A DNA stretch of 64,000 nt from DIGJ01 sp031553075 (GTDB lineage: Bacteria > Bacillota > Clostridia > Lachnospirales > Lachnospiraceae), in the NCBI GenBank assembly GCA_031553075.1, contig JAVBLX010000071.1, positions 5,048-69,047 of the forward strand, given 5' to 3'. The translations under genes and the position numbers were made by a program. Positions 1 to 8,460 of this stretch are shown here, piece after piece. The notes below the pieces were generated by a model. It saw only the letters and a list, made by a program, of their open reading frames with translations. It made no database searches and had not been told where the DNA came from. The stretch's first letter is position 1. Every line of letters starts with the position of its first letter.

Positions 1-1
1 T

Positions 2-310
2 TATGATGAGGAATATATCGAAATTGACAAACTGGTCTATTTAGCACTTACGCACAGAGCAACTCCAATGTGGGAGCAACGGGAAACAGAAGAGCAAATG
101 ATACATAGAAAACTATATTATTTAAAGCAGGCTTATGAGCTTTTCCAGAAAAAGGTTGAAAAAGAGCAGATAGCAGATTTTAAAACCTATGATACATATG
201 GCAAAATTCATTATGGATGTAAGAATTGGATGGACGTCTATTTAGCAATAATGGAGAAAAAGCATATTCCATTTAAGGAAGAGAAAGTGTTTTATGAAAA
301 GCTAAATTAG
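2..310 (+). CDS. Hypothetical protein, 5' end outside the window
   Basis: The reading frame is open from base 2 to the TAG at 308-310, so the first in-frame ATG (68) is probably internal and the real start lies left of the window. About 102 residues are visible. They are charged and rich in Lys, Glu and Tyr, and the rest looks alpha-helical, with no membrane segment. I do not recognise a family. A 279-base gap separates it from the next gene. Confidence 0.5.
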   Translation, partial: YDEEYIEIDKLVYLALTHRATPMWEQRETEEQMIHRKLYYLKQAYELFQKKVEKEQIADFKTYDTYGKIHYGCKNWMDVYLAIMEKKHIPFKEEKVFYEKLN

Positions 311-420
311 CGGCCCGCCATGGAGAGGTCAAATGATAGCTTTCGTAGTTTCTACTTAAAATGCGTATTTTGGAGAAAATGTTGCAAAAAGAGATGGGCT
401 CATTTAGATAAAAAAATTCC

Positions 421-449
421 TTGTTGAATTGTTTTACCTATGCTAAAAT
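421..449 (+). promoter_or_regulatory. Candidate sigma-A promoter with extended -10
   Basis: TTGTTG at 421-426 and TAAAAT at 444-449 are separated by 17 bases, with TG at 441-442 giving an extended -10. It lies in the 311-589 gap and would drive the nuclease gene. It is called from motif match only. Confidence 0.4.
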
Positions 450-496
450 AACATCAAGCAATGAATTCTTAAAGTTCAAAAAATCTATTTTCTTAT

Positions 497-519
497 TGTC
501 CGGCCTATTTATCCGGACA
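497..519 (+). other. Hairpin in the leader of the Rpn-type gene
   Basis: TGTCCGG (497-503) and CCGGACA (513-519) form a perfect 7-bp stem. No T-run follows, so it is not a typical terminator. It sits about 45 bases downstream of the candidate promoter and would be in the mRNA leader. Confidence 0.4.
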
Positions 520-589
520 TCAAAACAGTATCTGTAGAACTCCTTGCTAAAACAAAAATACGGCAGGAGGAAAACAGGAGTTTTGGCTT

Positions 590-1606
590 GTGTTTCTTTC
601 TGCTACTCACAGAAAGGAAAACAATTTAGTGGGAAAGTCAGATTCAACAACAAAGGCATATATGCGAGAGAACACAGTATTTGCTGACGCATTTAATTTC
701 TTTATTCATGGCGGCAGACAGGTGATTGATTCAACCAATCTGCAGCCATTGGATACGACGGAAATTGGTATTCCTCATGGGAAAGATATGGAGAGCACTC
801 CCGTTCAATACTACCGGGATGTTCTAAAATCTGTTAATGCCATGATGGATGAGGACGCCGCTTATCTGCTACTGGGTATAGAAGCTCAATCAAATGTACA
901 TTATGCAATGCCAGTGAGAAACATGGTATATGACTCTTTGCAATATGCAAAGCAGGTGGAAGAAACAGTACAGAAACATAGGAAGAAAAAGGATTTCAAG
1001 GGGCATAATAGTGGTGAATATCTTTCTGGTTTCTTTAAGGAAGACCGGCTTATTCCAGTCATCACACTGGTAGTTTTGTTTTCTCCGGGAAAATGGGATG
1101 GGCCTATGTCGTTACATGAGATGATGTCGGTGAAGGAGCCGGGTATTTTATCACTTATACCGGATTATCGGATTCATTTAATTGAACCTGCGTCAATTTT
1201 GGAGGAGGACTTAAAAAAATTTAAGACCAGCCTGCGGGAAGTAATGAGTTTTATCAAATACTCAAAAGACAGAGTTAAGATTGCGGAAATGCTCGAAAAC
1301 GATGAAAGATTTAAAACTTTGGAAAAAAATGCTGCACTTGTTATCAAGACATGTACAAAGTTGAATATAAGGGTCGAAGAAAAAGAGGAGGTGGTTGATG
1401 TGTGTCAGGCAGTAGAGGATATGAAAAAAGAGGCAGCAGAAAAAGCAGTAAAGCAAGCAACTTTGCAAACAACAGAAAAAGTACTGCTAGAAAGTATTCG
1501 TAACTTAATGAAAAATCTGGGATTGACTGCGGAACAGGCAATGAAAGCATTAGGGGTGTCGGATACAGAGCAAAGTATCCTTGTAAAGAAGATTCATCAA
1601 GAGTAG
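590..1606 (+). CDS. Rpn family recombination-promoting nuclease / putative transposase
   Basis: This belongs to the PD-(D/E)XK nuclease family annotated as Rpn or putative transposase, which is multicopy in many Lachnospiraceae. Seen: an N-terminal stretch with DAFNFFIHGG, the block LLLGIEAQS then HYAMPVRNMVYDSLQYA around residues 95-120, a basic linker, and a Glu/Lys-rich C-terminal helical tail. Family proteins act on DNA as nucleases that raise recombination; the exact role here is not visible. The start is uncertain: GTG 590 has CAGGAG 9 bases upstream, while GTG 629 has AAAGGA about 10 bases upstream and would give an N-terminus (MGKSDSTTKAYM) more like the family. It is directly followed by a SEC-C relic. 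Confidence 0.8.
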   Translation: MFLSATHRKENNLVGKSDSTTKAYMRENTVFADAFNFFIHGGRQVIDSTNLQPLDTTEIGIPHGKDMESTPVQYYRDVLKSVNAMMDEDAAYLLLGIEAQSNVHYAMPVRNMVYDSLQYAKQVEETVQKHRKKKDFKGHNSGEYLSGFFKEDRLIPVITLVVLFSPGKWDGPMSLHEMMSVKEPGILSLIPDYRIHLIEPASILEEDLKKFKTSLREVMSFIKYSKDRVKIAEMLENDERFKTLEKNAALVIKTCTKLNIRVEEKEEVVDVCQAVEDMKKEAAEKAVKQATLQTTEKVLLESIRNLMKNLGLTAEQAMKALGVSDTEQSILVKKIHQE

Positions 1607-1641
1607 CGATGAGTCATTTGTAATGAAACAATTTCAGAAGA

Positions 1642-1692
1642 AGTTCCTGCCCATGTGGAAGTGGTAAAAACTATAAGCATTGTTGCTTAAAG
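1642..1692 (+). pseudogene. SEC-C motif relic A
   Basis: Frame 1 reads SSCPCGSGKNYKHCCLKN, an intact SEC-C zinc-binding motif, but with no gene in front of it: an in-frame TGA is at 1624-1626 and there is no start codon between. The frame runs on without a stop into the ATG of the GrpE-like gene at 1738. The core at 1646-1681 matches the real SEC-C coding end at 6148-6183 in 30 of 36 bases. Confidence 0.75.
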
Positions 1693-1737
1693 AATGGACG
1701 GTGGAGGAAAATACATTATAGGAAGGTAAGTAACACC

Positions 1738-2286
1738 ATGGATTTTCAAAAGGAAATAGAAAAAATTATAGCGCATTCACAATATCAAGGCATTTCCACT
1801 AGGCAAGGGAGCGAAACTGCGGTTTTATTAGAAGAATTTAATAAAAGTCTCCAAAAGAATGACAAGCGCCAAATGGAAATGTCTTTAATATTGGAAGAAA
1901 TATATGAAAATATTCAGGAAATAAGCGAAACAGCGGAAGAGAATGAGAAGGATCAAAAAATCTCACAACAGATGATTCTATCCATGGTTTCCCTCATTGA
2001 TGTCATCGAAGACTTCTATATCTTATATTCTAAAAAGGATGATTCAACCTTTGCATCCCAGACAGAAGTTTTATGGAACACAATTATGAAGAAAAGCAGC
2101 CTGATTGGACTTACCAGGATTTCTGACGAAAAAACACCCTCAGACATAATGCTTAATACCATTGTGGCGACCGAGTGGGACAGTACACTTCCTTCCGGGT
2201 ATATTATTCGGACTTTGAGAAGTGGATATCTGTATAACAACATGGTAATTCGTAAATCAGAGGTGATTGTAAACAAACCGGAATGA
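1738..2286 (+). CDS. Divergent GrpE-like nucleotide exchange factor
   Basis: The protein has 182 residues, like GrpE. The first ~100 are helical and charged, and the C-terminal ~30 (SGYIIRTLRSGYLYNNMVIR, then SEVIVNKP) resemble the GrpE beta-wing domain, where the pattern is a GxV, a GY, an R and a VxV strand. I infer that it exchanges nucleotide on the Hsp70 encoded 31 bases downstream. It is clearly different from the standard grpE at 17237. The start has AGGAAGGTAAG upstream. First gene of a four-gene operon. The family assignment rests on the C-terminal pattern and the context, so other coiled-coil proteins are possible. Confidence 0.65.
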   Translation: MDFQKEIEKIIAHSQYQGISTRQGSETAVLLEEFNKSLQKNDKRQMEMSLILEEIYENIQEISETAEENEKDQKISQQMILSMVSLIDVIEDFYILYSKKDDSTFASQTEVLWNTIMKKSSLIGLTRISDEKTPSDIMLNTIVATEWDSTLPSGYIIRTLRSGYLYNNMVIRKSEVIVNKPE

Positions 2287-2317
2287 TAAAACCAAAGAAG
2301 GGAAGAGGAAGCACTAT

Positions 2318-4066
2318 ATGACCGCAATCGGAATTGATCTGGGGACAAGTACCTCAGAAATTGCATTTCTAAATGAAAAAGGAGAATCCCAGTTAATTCC
2401 CAATCATCTGGGTGAAGCGATTACGCCATCCGTCGTGCATATCAAAGAGGACAGAAGTGTTCTGGTTGGATTGCCGGCCAAGGAGCTGTTACTACTGGAA
2501 CCGGAACATACGTTTATGGAAATAAAAAGGCTTTTGGGAACCTCCACCGTATTAAGCGCACGTGGGAGGTCTTATACGCCCAAAGAGCTTTCATCTTATA
2601 TAATTCGCTATCTGGCAGATTGTGCGGAAAACTATTTAAAGGAATCCGTAGAAGAGGTGGTAATTACCGTACCAGCTTACTTTACCGATTTGCAGCGGCG
2701 AGAAACCATGGAAGCTGGAGAACTGGCGGGACTTAAGGTGAAGCGAATTATCAATGAACCAACTGCCGCCTCCCTTGACTATGGAATCAATCATATGGAG
2801 CTTTGTCAGAATATTTTGGTGTATGACTTTGGCGGCGGGACGCTGGATGTAACGGTGATGGAACTTTTCGAAGGTGCCATTGATGTAAAAGCAAGCTGTG
2901 GAAACCCTCTTCTGGGAGGGAAAGATTTTGATCAGCTTCTCATTGAATACATAGTAAATAAAATCAACAAAAAGAATTCCTGTGATATAAAAACGGACCT
3001 CCGGGCCATGATGCGGATTAAAGAGGCAGCAGAGACCTGCAAAAGAGAGCTGAGTAAACAGGAAGATTTTTTAATCGAGCTGCCATTTTTAGCAACGGTC
3101 AAAAATAAGCCGGTTCAATTTAGTGAAACCATTACCCGAAGTTTTTTCGAAGCCTTAATCCATGAAAAGGTTTATCAAACGAAAGAAATCATTAACCGGG
3201 CTTTATATGATGCGAAGCTGGATATAGAAGAGCTTGACCTGATTCTTTTTGTTGGGGGAAGCACCCGGATTCCATTGATGGAGACCTTTTTTCAGGAAAC
3301 GTATCAGGTGACTCCCGGGAAGCTGGTGGATCCTGACTTGGCAGTGGCAAAAGGCTCTGCCATACAGTCTGGTATCATTTTAGGAAATATGGAGGATATG
3401 GGGAAGGATATTGTGATTGCCGATGTATGCCCCTATAGCTTGAGTACGGAAGTCCTGAGAGATGAGCTTTTTGGCGAAACCGTCTGTGATATTCTGATAC
3501 CACGAAACAGTACGGTCCCCATTACCGTACAAAAAATCTATTATACCTGTGCCGATATGCAGACAGTAGTAAATGTTTCTACCTATCAGGGCGAAAGCCA
3601 GTATCCGGAAGAGAACAATCTTCTTCATCGATTTCTGCTAAAGGGCATTCCGGCGGCACGAGCCGGAAAAGAACAGGTTAAGATTACCTTTTCCTATGAT
3701 TTGAATTCCATTCTTGTCGTGGAAGCGGAAGTAGTATCCAATGGCAAAAAAATGAACGTTGAAATCAATACCGCCAGTTCCAGTATGCGAACAGATCTTT
3801 CCGGATGGGATAAGGCGCCCCAGGCAAAGAGCTATGCTTCGGTTCTGAAAAAGGCAGAGCGAATACAGAAGAAGCTGAATGGAAAACTGGGGGAATTTGA
3901 TCAGGATGAGGTGGAAGAGTCGTTTGTGGCTTTTACTGCCATAGAACTGGAGAAGCAGATCGAAGAATTGAAGAGAGGAATTTTACAGGACTGGGACAAG
4001 GAAATACTGGATGATATGAAAGCGCGTATTATTGATATTTTATATAAATTGGAAGATGTACTTTAG
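2318..4066 (+). CDS. Short Hsp70 (DnaK-like) chaperone
   Basis: Hsp70 ATPase with all nucleotide-binding signatures: phosphate-1 IDLGTSTSE (residues 6-14), INEPTAAS (145-152), phosphate-2 YDFGGGTLDV (169-178) and the adenosine motif FVGGSTRIP near 315. A beta substrate-binding region follows (around 380-500, with RFLLKGIPAARAG), then a helical lid. At 582 residues it is shorter than DnaK (622 here) and lacks the Gly/Met-rich tail. The linker after the ATPase domain reads IADVCPYSLSTEV where DnaK has a DVTPLSL motif. Operon partners are a GrpE-like protein, a TPR protein and a J-domain protein, so it probably has its own clients and co-chaperones. Its stop codon shares one base with a possible GTG start for the next gene. 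Confidence 0.9.
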   Translation: MTAIGIDLGTSTSEIAFLNEKGESQLIPNHLGEAITPSVVHIKEDRSVLVGLPAKELLLLEPEHTFMEIKRLLGTSTVLSARGRSYTPKELSSYIIRYLADCAENYLKESVEEVVITVPAYFTDLQRRETMEAGELAGLKVKRIINEPTAASLDYGINHMELCQNILVYDFGGGTLDVTVMELFEGAIDVKASCGNPLLGGKDFDQLLIEYIVNKINKKNSCDIKTDLRAMMRIKEAAETCKRELSKQEDFLIELPFLATVKNKPVQFSETITRSFFEALIHEKVYQTKEIINRALYDAKLDIEELDLILFVGGSTRIPLMETFFQETYQVTPGKLVDPDLAVAKGSAIQSGIILGNMEDMGKDIVIADVCPYSLSTEVLRDELFGETVCDILIPRNSTVPITVQKIYYTCADMQTVVNVSTYQGESQYPEENNLLHRFLLKGIPAARAGKEQVKITFSYDLNSILVVEAEVVSNGKKMNVEINTASSSMRTDLSGWDKAPQAKSYASVLKKAERIQKKLNGKLGEFDQDEVEESFVAFTAIELEKQIEELKRGILQDWDKEILDDMKARIIDILYKLEDVL

Positions 4067-4089
4067 TGGCAAGGAAGGAAAGAAGCGAA

Positions 4090-4617
4090 ATGCAGGAATG
4101 CTTAAATGAGTATTACTTTAGGAAGACCTCTGCGCTCATTGAGGAAAAAGATATATCAGGTGCGTTGGCTTGTCTGGAACAATTAGATTTTCAGCAAATG
4201 AATGATTCTTTAAAAAAGCTGACAGGTCTATGTCATTACCGGATGGGAAATTATGGACAGGCAATGGGTTACCTGGAGCAATATGAGGAGTATGTAGAAA
4301 TTTCCACGGTCTGGAGCTCCTATAATGAATATATCGAAAAGGTTAAAAGCTGTATACAACAAAATAAACAAAAGGAAGCGTATGCCGTTATCAGGAAAGC
4401 GTCCCTTGCTTCCGTGAATGAATATAATGTGCTGGGGTGCTTTGCCATGATACAAAGGGACAAAAAAACAGCCCTTGCCTGTTTTAAAAAGGCACTGGCG
4501 ATGGATGTAAACAATAAGACCTCCGTTCGGCTTATGGCGGCGGCTGTGGATGAGCCGAGTCGAAGCTTCCGGAATCTGATTTTTGAATTATTCACCAATC
4601 CATCGGATTCTAAATAA
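4090..4617 (+). CDS. TPR-like protein of the Hsp70 operon
   Basis: About 175 residues, almost all helical, with TPR-like helix pairs (for example ALACLEQLDF with LTGLCHYRMGNYGQAMGYLE, and a second pair near YNVLGCFAMIQRDKKTALACFKKAL written here as two helices). I infer an adaptor or scaffold for the Hsp70/J pair. Two starts are possible: GTG 4066, which overlaps the hsp70 stop by one base (TAGTG), or ATG 4090, which has AAGGAAGG 8-10 bases upstream and is preferred. No membrane segment or signal peptide is seen. It may be missed by standard family searches because the repeats are degenerate. Confidence 0.7.
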   Translation: MQECLNEYYFRKTSALIEEKDISGALACLEQLDFQQMNDSLKKLTGLCHYRMGNYGQAMGYLEQYEEYVEISTVWSSYNEYIEKVKSCIQQNKQKEAYAVIRKASLASVNEYNVLGCFAMIQRDKKTALACFKKALAMDVNNKTSVRLMAAAVDEPSRSFRNLIFELFTNPSDSK

Positions 4618-4691
4618 CCGCACCAATCGGTGAGGATGATTTTTCGCGAGTGCAAATGAACAAATAGAGCAAGGAAGATGGGAGTCAATCA

Positions 4692-6197
4692 ATGGGAGAG
4701 ATCAGAGACTATTATCAAATACTGGAATTAGAAAGAACGGCAGATGCTGCTCAGATTAAGCGAGCTTATTTTCACCTGATCCGGATTTACTCTCCGGAAA
4801 AAGCGCCAGAGCAGTTTAAAGAAATAAAAGCAGCCTATGAGACCTTGTATCATCCCCAGAAGCGACAGGATTATGACAAGCGATATGAGCTTTCCGCTTC
4901 TTACCAGGAGCCGCTTAGCCAGGCTATTGATTTGGGAAAACAGTTAAAGTTTAAAGAAGCCCTGGCATTAGTGAAGAAATTAGAGAAAGAATATCCCGAT
5001 GAATATGATATTATGATGCAGCTTGCTCTTCTGAATAAAAACTTATCAAGCTATGGCAATATGCTGAATGTGGCGAAAAAGCTGGTTGCTCAATTCCCGG
5101 ACAAGCCAGAGACCATGCTTGTGTTACTGGAAGCCTTAGAGCTACGTGGTTTCAAAACGAAAGCCGAGGAGCAATACGAAATTGCAATTGAAAAATATCC
5201 CACGGATGAAAACATCTGGTGCAGTTATGTGAAGTTTATGGGATCGGAGAGTCCATGGTTGATTTCGGAGACCATATTGCAGGGTGAGAAACAGAAAAAG
5301 TATATGTTTGCTCAGGATTACCCCATGTATTTGCTGGCTATTATGAGTGTATACTATCAAAGGGAGATGTTGCCCGAGTTTCATAATGAGGATGAGTATG
5401 ACAATCAAATCTGCCGAGATATGATGGAGTGCTTTAGCCACTGCCTCCTTGCTTCTGAAAGAAAATGGAGTGCGGAAGAGTATAATGGAATCCTGCGAGG
5501 TCTGCAAGCTGCTTCTACCATGCCTGGTTCTGCAGATGGTTTAAAGAAAGTACTGCCGGCATTGGAAAACCATCCATTAAAAACAAAAGAACAGGAAAAA
5601 CAACTGAAAAGCATTCATAACAATCTGCACGCCATATCTTTTTTTGATGATGCAGAAATACCAGAAGCATTAAAGGCATTGACAGAGGTACTGATGAATG
5701 AGTGTGAATGCCCTGGCTGTGCCATAAAGCAGTTAGAGATTGAGTTATATATTTTATACAGTGCAAGGTCATTGAAGAAGGCATTAACCTATATGAAAAA
5801 CACTTACCCCAACTTGTACAATATGAACGAAAAATTTTATATGAATGCCATGAATCCCAAGAAGGTTCAAGGAATGATGGAACGTCGTATTAAAAAAATG
5901 GACACTTATGAGAAGAAACATCCTGACTTTTTTAGAGAAGAAGAATCAAAACCTCAGATGCCGGTTCTACCTGGTAAAAAAGAAATGTATAGTCAGTTAG
6001 AATTTGATTTTGAAAATATGGGGATCATGGAGCCAGTATATGATGAGGAAATAGAGGAATTATATCCATTTGGAGAATCCTTATATGAGGATTATCCAGA
6101 AGAAAAGCCCTTCGTAAGGGAAGCACCTAAAATTGGAAGAAATGACCCCTGTCCATGTGGAAGTGGAAGGAAATATAAACATTGCTGTGGAAAGTAG
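4692..6197 (+). CDS. J-domain, TPR and SEC-C protein (Hsp70 co-chaperone-like)
   Basis: Residues 5-65 are a J-domain (DYYQILELERTADAAQIKRA, then a KAAYETL helix and KRQDYDKRYEL). The catalytic HPD triad that normally stimulates Hsp70 ATPase is replaced by SPE at residues 34-36. Residues ~75-420 are helical TPR-like repeats, and the last ~18 residues form a SEC-C zinc motif (RNDPCPCGSGRKYKHCCGK). It closes the operon of the GrpE-like, Hsp70 and TPR genes. The 75-base gap before it contains a small CACC-aatc-GGTG hairpin, and the start is preceded by GATGGGAG. The SEC-C motif may bind zinc, nucleic acid or a protein partner. Whether it still activates Hsp70 without HPD is open. Confidence 0.85.
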   Translation: MGEIRDYYQILELERTADAAQIKRAYFHLIRIYSPEKAPEQFKEIKAAYETLYHPQKRQDYDKRYELSASYQEPLSQAIDLGKQLKFKEALALVKKLEKEYPDEYDIMMQLALLNKNLSSYGNMLNVAKKLVAQFPDKPETMLVLLEALELRGFKTKAEEQYEIAIEKYPTDENIWCSYVKFMGSESPWLISETILQGEKQKKYMFAQDYPMYLLAIMSVYYQREMLPEFHNEDEYDNQICRDMMECFSHCLLASERKWSAEEYNGILRGLQAASTMPGSADGLKKVLPALENHPLKTKEQEKQLKSIHNNLHAISFFDDAEIPEALKALTEVLMNECECPGCAIKQLEIELYILYSARSLKKALTYMKNTYPNLYNMNEKFYMNAMNPKKVQGMMERRIKKMDTYEKKHPDFFREEESKPQMPVLPGKKEMYSQLEFDFENMGIMEPVYDEEIEELYPFGESLYEDYPEEKPFVREAPKIGRNDPCPCGSGRKYKHCCGK

Positions 6198-6213
6198 TAA
6201 TTGACGAGAAGAA

Positions 6214-6257
6214 GCTGATTTTGGCGTATAAATATAGCCAGAACGGCTTTTTTTTTA
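6214..6257 (+). terminator. Rho-independent terminator of the Hsp70 operon
   Basis: An imperfect stem pairs GCTGATTTTGGC (6214-6225) with GCCAGAACGGC (6237-6247), using two wobble pairs, one mismatch and one bulge, and is followed by nine T. It lies 16 bases after the J-protein stop. Confidence 0.6.
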
Positions 6258-6467
6258 CATTATTATAAATGCTCAGCAAGCTCCGTGAGCACCAATCGAA
6301 ATGTCTACATGTATAAAAGCCCTGAATCTATACAAATACTAAATACTACTTACCAACCTGTTTCGTAGAATGGTCACTCTGGGAAATTGTAAAAATGTGA
6401 TATGATGGAAATGACACTATTTCAATTATTTACCTGATTGGTATAAAAAGGAAAGGGGACTATAATA

Positions 6468-7436
6468 ATGAAGAAAGCAAAAGAGATTATTTTATTTAGT
6501 CAGGCATTTTATGATTGGATTTCAACCCACAAATATCGGTTAAAAGCGCAGTCGTATGCCAAATATGTTTTTGTAGCTGAGACCTATGTTTTTCCTCAAT
6601 TTGGAACCTTATCAATTGATGATATTACAACGGAAAAAGTTTATGTCTTATTAACTCAGTTGGAAACAACTGGTCGCTTAGATGGGAAAGGAGGACTATC
6701 CCCTGGAATCATCAGACTGGTATGTTATTTAATAAAATCAACCCTTGACTTTGCGTCCTCCCAGGGACTGACAGTTGCAGTAGTCAGCATTCATCCGCCC
6801 AAATTAGCTCCTCCACGGTTTAATGTTCTTTTGGATGCGGAAAGAGTAGCATTAGAACAAGCCCTTTATCGTGACCTTGATTCTGGAAAGCTGGGCGTGA
6901 TTTTATGTTTGTATACAGGGCTGAGATTAGGTGAATTGTGTGCACTGCGTTGGGAGGATATTGACTTGAGAAATTGTATTATCAGCGTAAAAGGAACTGC
7001 CCAGAGAATTCGATTCTATGATGCATCAGAGGGACCATACACCGTCTTGAAGGTGGTTCCGCCCAAAAGCGCTGCTGCCAGAAGAGAAGTGCCTTTTCCA
7101 GGCTATTTGCTCTCGATGCTGGTTCAAGTAAAAGGGAATAAAAAGGAAGAATCTTTTTTCTTGACCGGAAATAAGCGAAAGCCTATGGATCCACGTACAT
7201 TTGAAAATCGCTTTAAATCGTATCTGGCGATTGCCGGGATACGGGACATTAATTTCCATTCGATTCGTCACACCTTTGCTACCCGATGCATTGAAAGCGG
7301 TGTTGATGCCAAAAGCCTGAGTGAAATTCTTGGTCATGCAAGCGTTAATACAACTTTGGATCGTTATGTTCACTCTTCACTAGAGCGGAAACGCTCTCAG
7401 GTAGAGCTTCTTCACTCAGAATTTGCACTTATATAA
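6468..7436 (+). CDS. Tyrosine recombinase (phage-type integrase)
   Basis: A 322-residue site-specific recombinase. N-terminal SAM-like core-binding domain (residues ~10-110), then the catalytic domain with all active residues visible: R153 in TGLRLGELCALRW, K200 in PPKSAAARREV, H264 and R267 in HSIRHTFATR, H290 in LGHASV and nucleophile Y300 in LDRYVHSS. So it is probably active. No excisionase or phage gene is nearby. It stands alone between the Hsp70 operon and gpr, flanked on the left by the SEC-C end of the J-protein gene and on the right by a SEC-C relic. These two flanking copies match in 32 of 36 bases and could be attachment-like sites. The start has AAGGAAAGGGG upstream. Confidence 0.9.
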   Translation: MKKAKEIILFSQAFYDWISTHKYRLKAQSYAKYVFVAETYVFPQFGTLSIDDITTEKVYVLLTQLETTGRLDGKGGLSPGIIRLVCYLIKSTLDFASSQGLTVAVVSIHPPKLAPPRFNVLLDAERVALEQALYRDLDSGKLGVILCLYTGLRLGELCALRWEDIDLRNCIISVKGTAQRIRFYDASEGPYTVLKVVPPKSAAARREVPFPGYLLSMLVQVKGNKKEESFFLTGNKRKPMDPRTFENRFKSYLAIAGIRDINFHSIRHTFATRCIESGVDAKSLSEILGHASVNTTLDRYVHSSLERKRSQVELLHSEFALI

Positions 7437-7452
7437 GAGTCTATGCATCTTG

Positions 7453-7502
7453 CTCCCTGTCCATGCAGAAGTGGAAGGAACTATAAGCATTTAAATATTT
7501 AG
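7453..7502 (+). pseudogene. SEC-C motif relic C
   Basis: Just after the recombinase stop, one frame reads APCPCRSGRNYKHLNI and then TAG: a decayed SEC-C motif in which the first CG has become CR and the final CC is lost. The core 7456-7491 matches the intact SEC-C coding sequence at 6148-6183 with four differences. There is no gene upstream to which it could belong. The TAG lies in the same frame as gpr, so it also blocks any N-terminal extension of gpr. Confidence 0.7.
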
Positions 7503-7571
7503 CAAGATGTAATAAATCTGCATGATCCCGGAAATAATGAAGACATAATAAAGGAAAGAAGGCAGACAGAC

Positions 7572-8456
7572 ATGATTCGTACCGATTTGGCGCTGGAAGC
7601 AAGAGAGCGTTTTCCCGAGGATGATGTAGAGGTAAAGGGAGTTATACTGGAAGAAAAAGAAGAAAAAGGAATCAAGATAACGACACTGGAAATCAAGGAT
7701 AAGCGGGCCGCAGAAGCCATGGGGAAACCGGTAGGTACTTACATCACCATCGAAGCAGATAAAATTGATGAAGACACAGAGCTTTTGGAAGAAACCATAG
7801 GTCGCTACATTGAGCTGCTTACGGGTGGGATTAAAGGAAAAAGTATTATGGTTGCCGGCCTTGGAAACCGTGAGGTGACACCGGATGCATTAGGGCCTAA
7901 AGTGGTGGAGGAACTGTTTACCACCAGACATCTGATTCGGGAATTTGGCGAGGAATTTAGAGCCCAGTATCAAATGGAAGCAATGAGTGCCATTGCACCA
8001 GGGGTCATGGCTCAGACGGGGATGGAATCCAGAGAGATTCTGCACGGAATTGCCAAAGAAACAAAGCCTGATTTTCTCATTGTGATTGATGCGCTTGCGG
8101 CCCGAAGTGTCAGCCGCATTAATCGGACGGTGCAGATTACCAACACAGGAATAAGCCCTGGTTCGGGCGTGGGCAATCATCGAAATGCCCTGAATGAAAT
8201 GACCTTGGGTTCAAAGGTCATTGCTCTGGGCGTACCAACGGTAGTGGATGCTCTGACCATTGTGGAAGACAGAGTGCAGGAGGTATTAGAAAAACAGGGG
8301 TTTTCAGCAGAGGAATGTGGCAGCTTTTTAAAAGAAATTGACAGTCCGGCCATGCGGAATATGTTTGTTACCCCTAAGGACATTGATGAAGCGGTCAGCC
8401 AGATGAGTCAGGTAATTGCTGGTGCCCTAAATCGACTTACCTGTCCGGGGGCATAA
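7572..8456 (+). CDS. gpr: Germination protease GPR
   Basis: GPR is the spore endopeptidase that degrades small acid-soluble proteins at germination. The sequence begins MIRTDLALEARE and has the family blocks MVAGLGNREVTPDALGPKVV (residues ~95-114), IAPGVMAQTGMES, and VIDALAARS followed by the GISPGSGVGNHR loop. It has 294 residues. In Bacillus the IRTDLA block is preceded by a propeptide removed on activation. Here translation cannot start further upstream, because no ATG, GTG or TTG lies between the in-frame TAG at 7500-7502 and ATG 7572, so the propeptide is minimal. RBS AAAGGAAAGAAGG lies upstream. The gene is followed by spoIIP, the usual Clostridia neighbour. Confidence 0.95.
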   Translation: MIRTDLALEARERFPEDDVEVKGVILEEKEEKGIKITTLEIKDKRAAEAMGKPVGTYITIEADKIDEDTELLEETIGRYIELLTGGIKGKSIMVAGLGNREVTPDALGPKVVEELFTTRHLIREFGEEFRAQYQMEAMSAIAPGVMAQTGMESREILHGIAKETKPDFLIVIDALAARSVSRINRTVQITNTGISPGSGVGNHRNALNEMTLGSKVIALGVPTVVDALTIVEDRVQEVLEKQGFSAEECGSFLKEIDSPAMRNMFVTPKDIDEAVSQMSQVIAGALNRLTCPGA

Positions 8457-8460
8457 AAAC

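Noticed and set aside
1646..7491. Classical prophage or ICE bounded by the SEC-C repeats
   Set aside because: Only one recombinase and no phage structural, conjugation or replication gene is present; a small integrated cargo unit remains possible and is listed as a finding.
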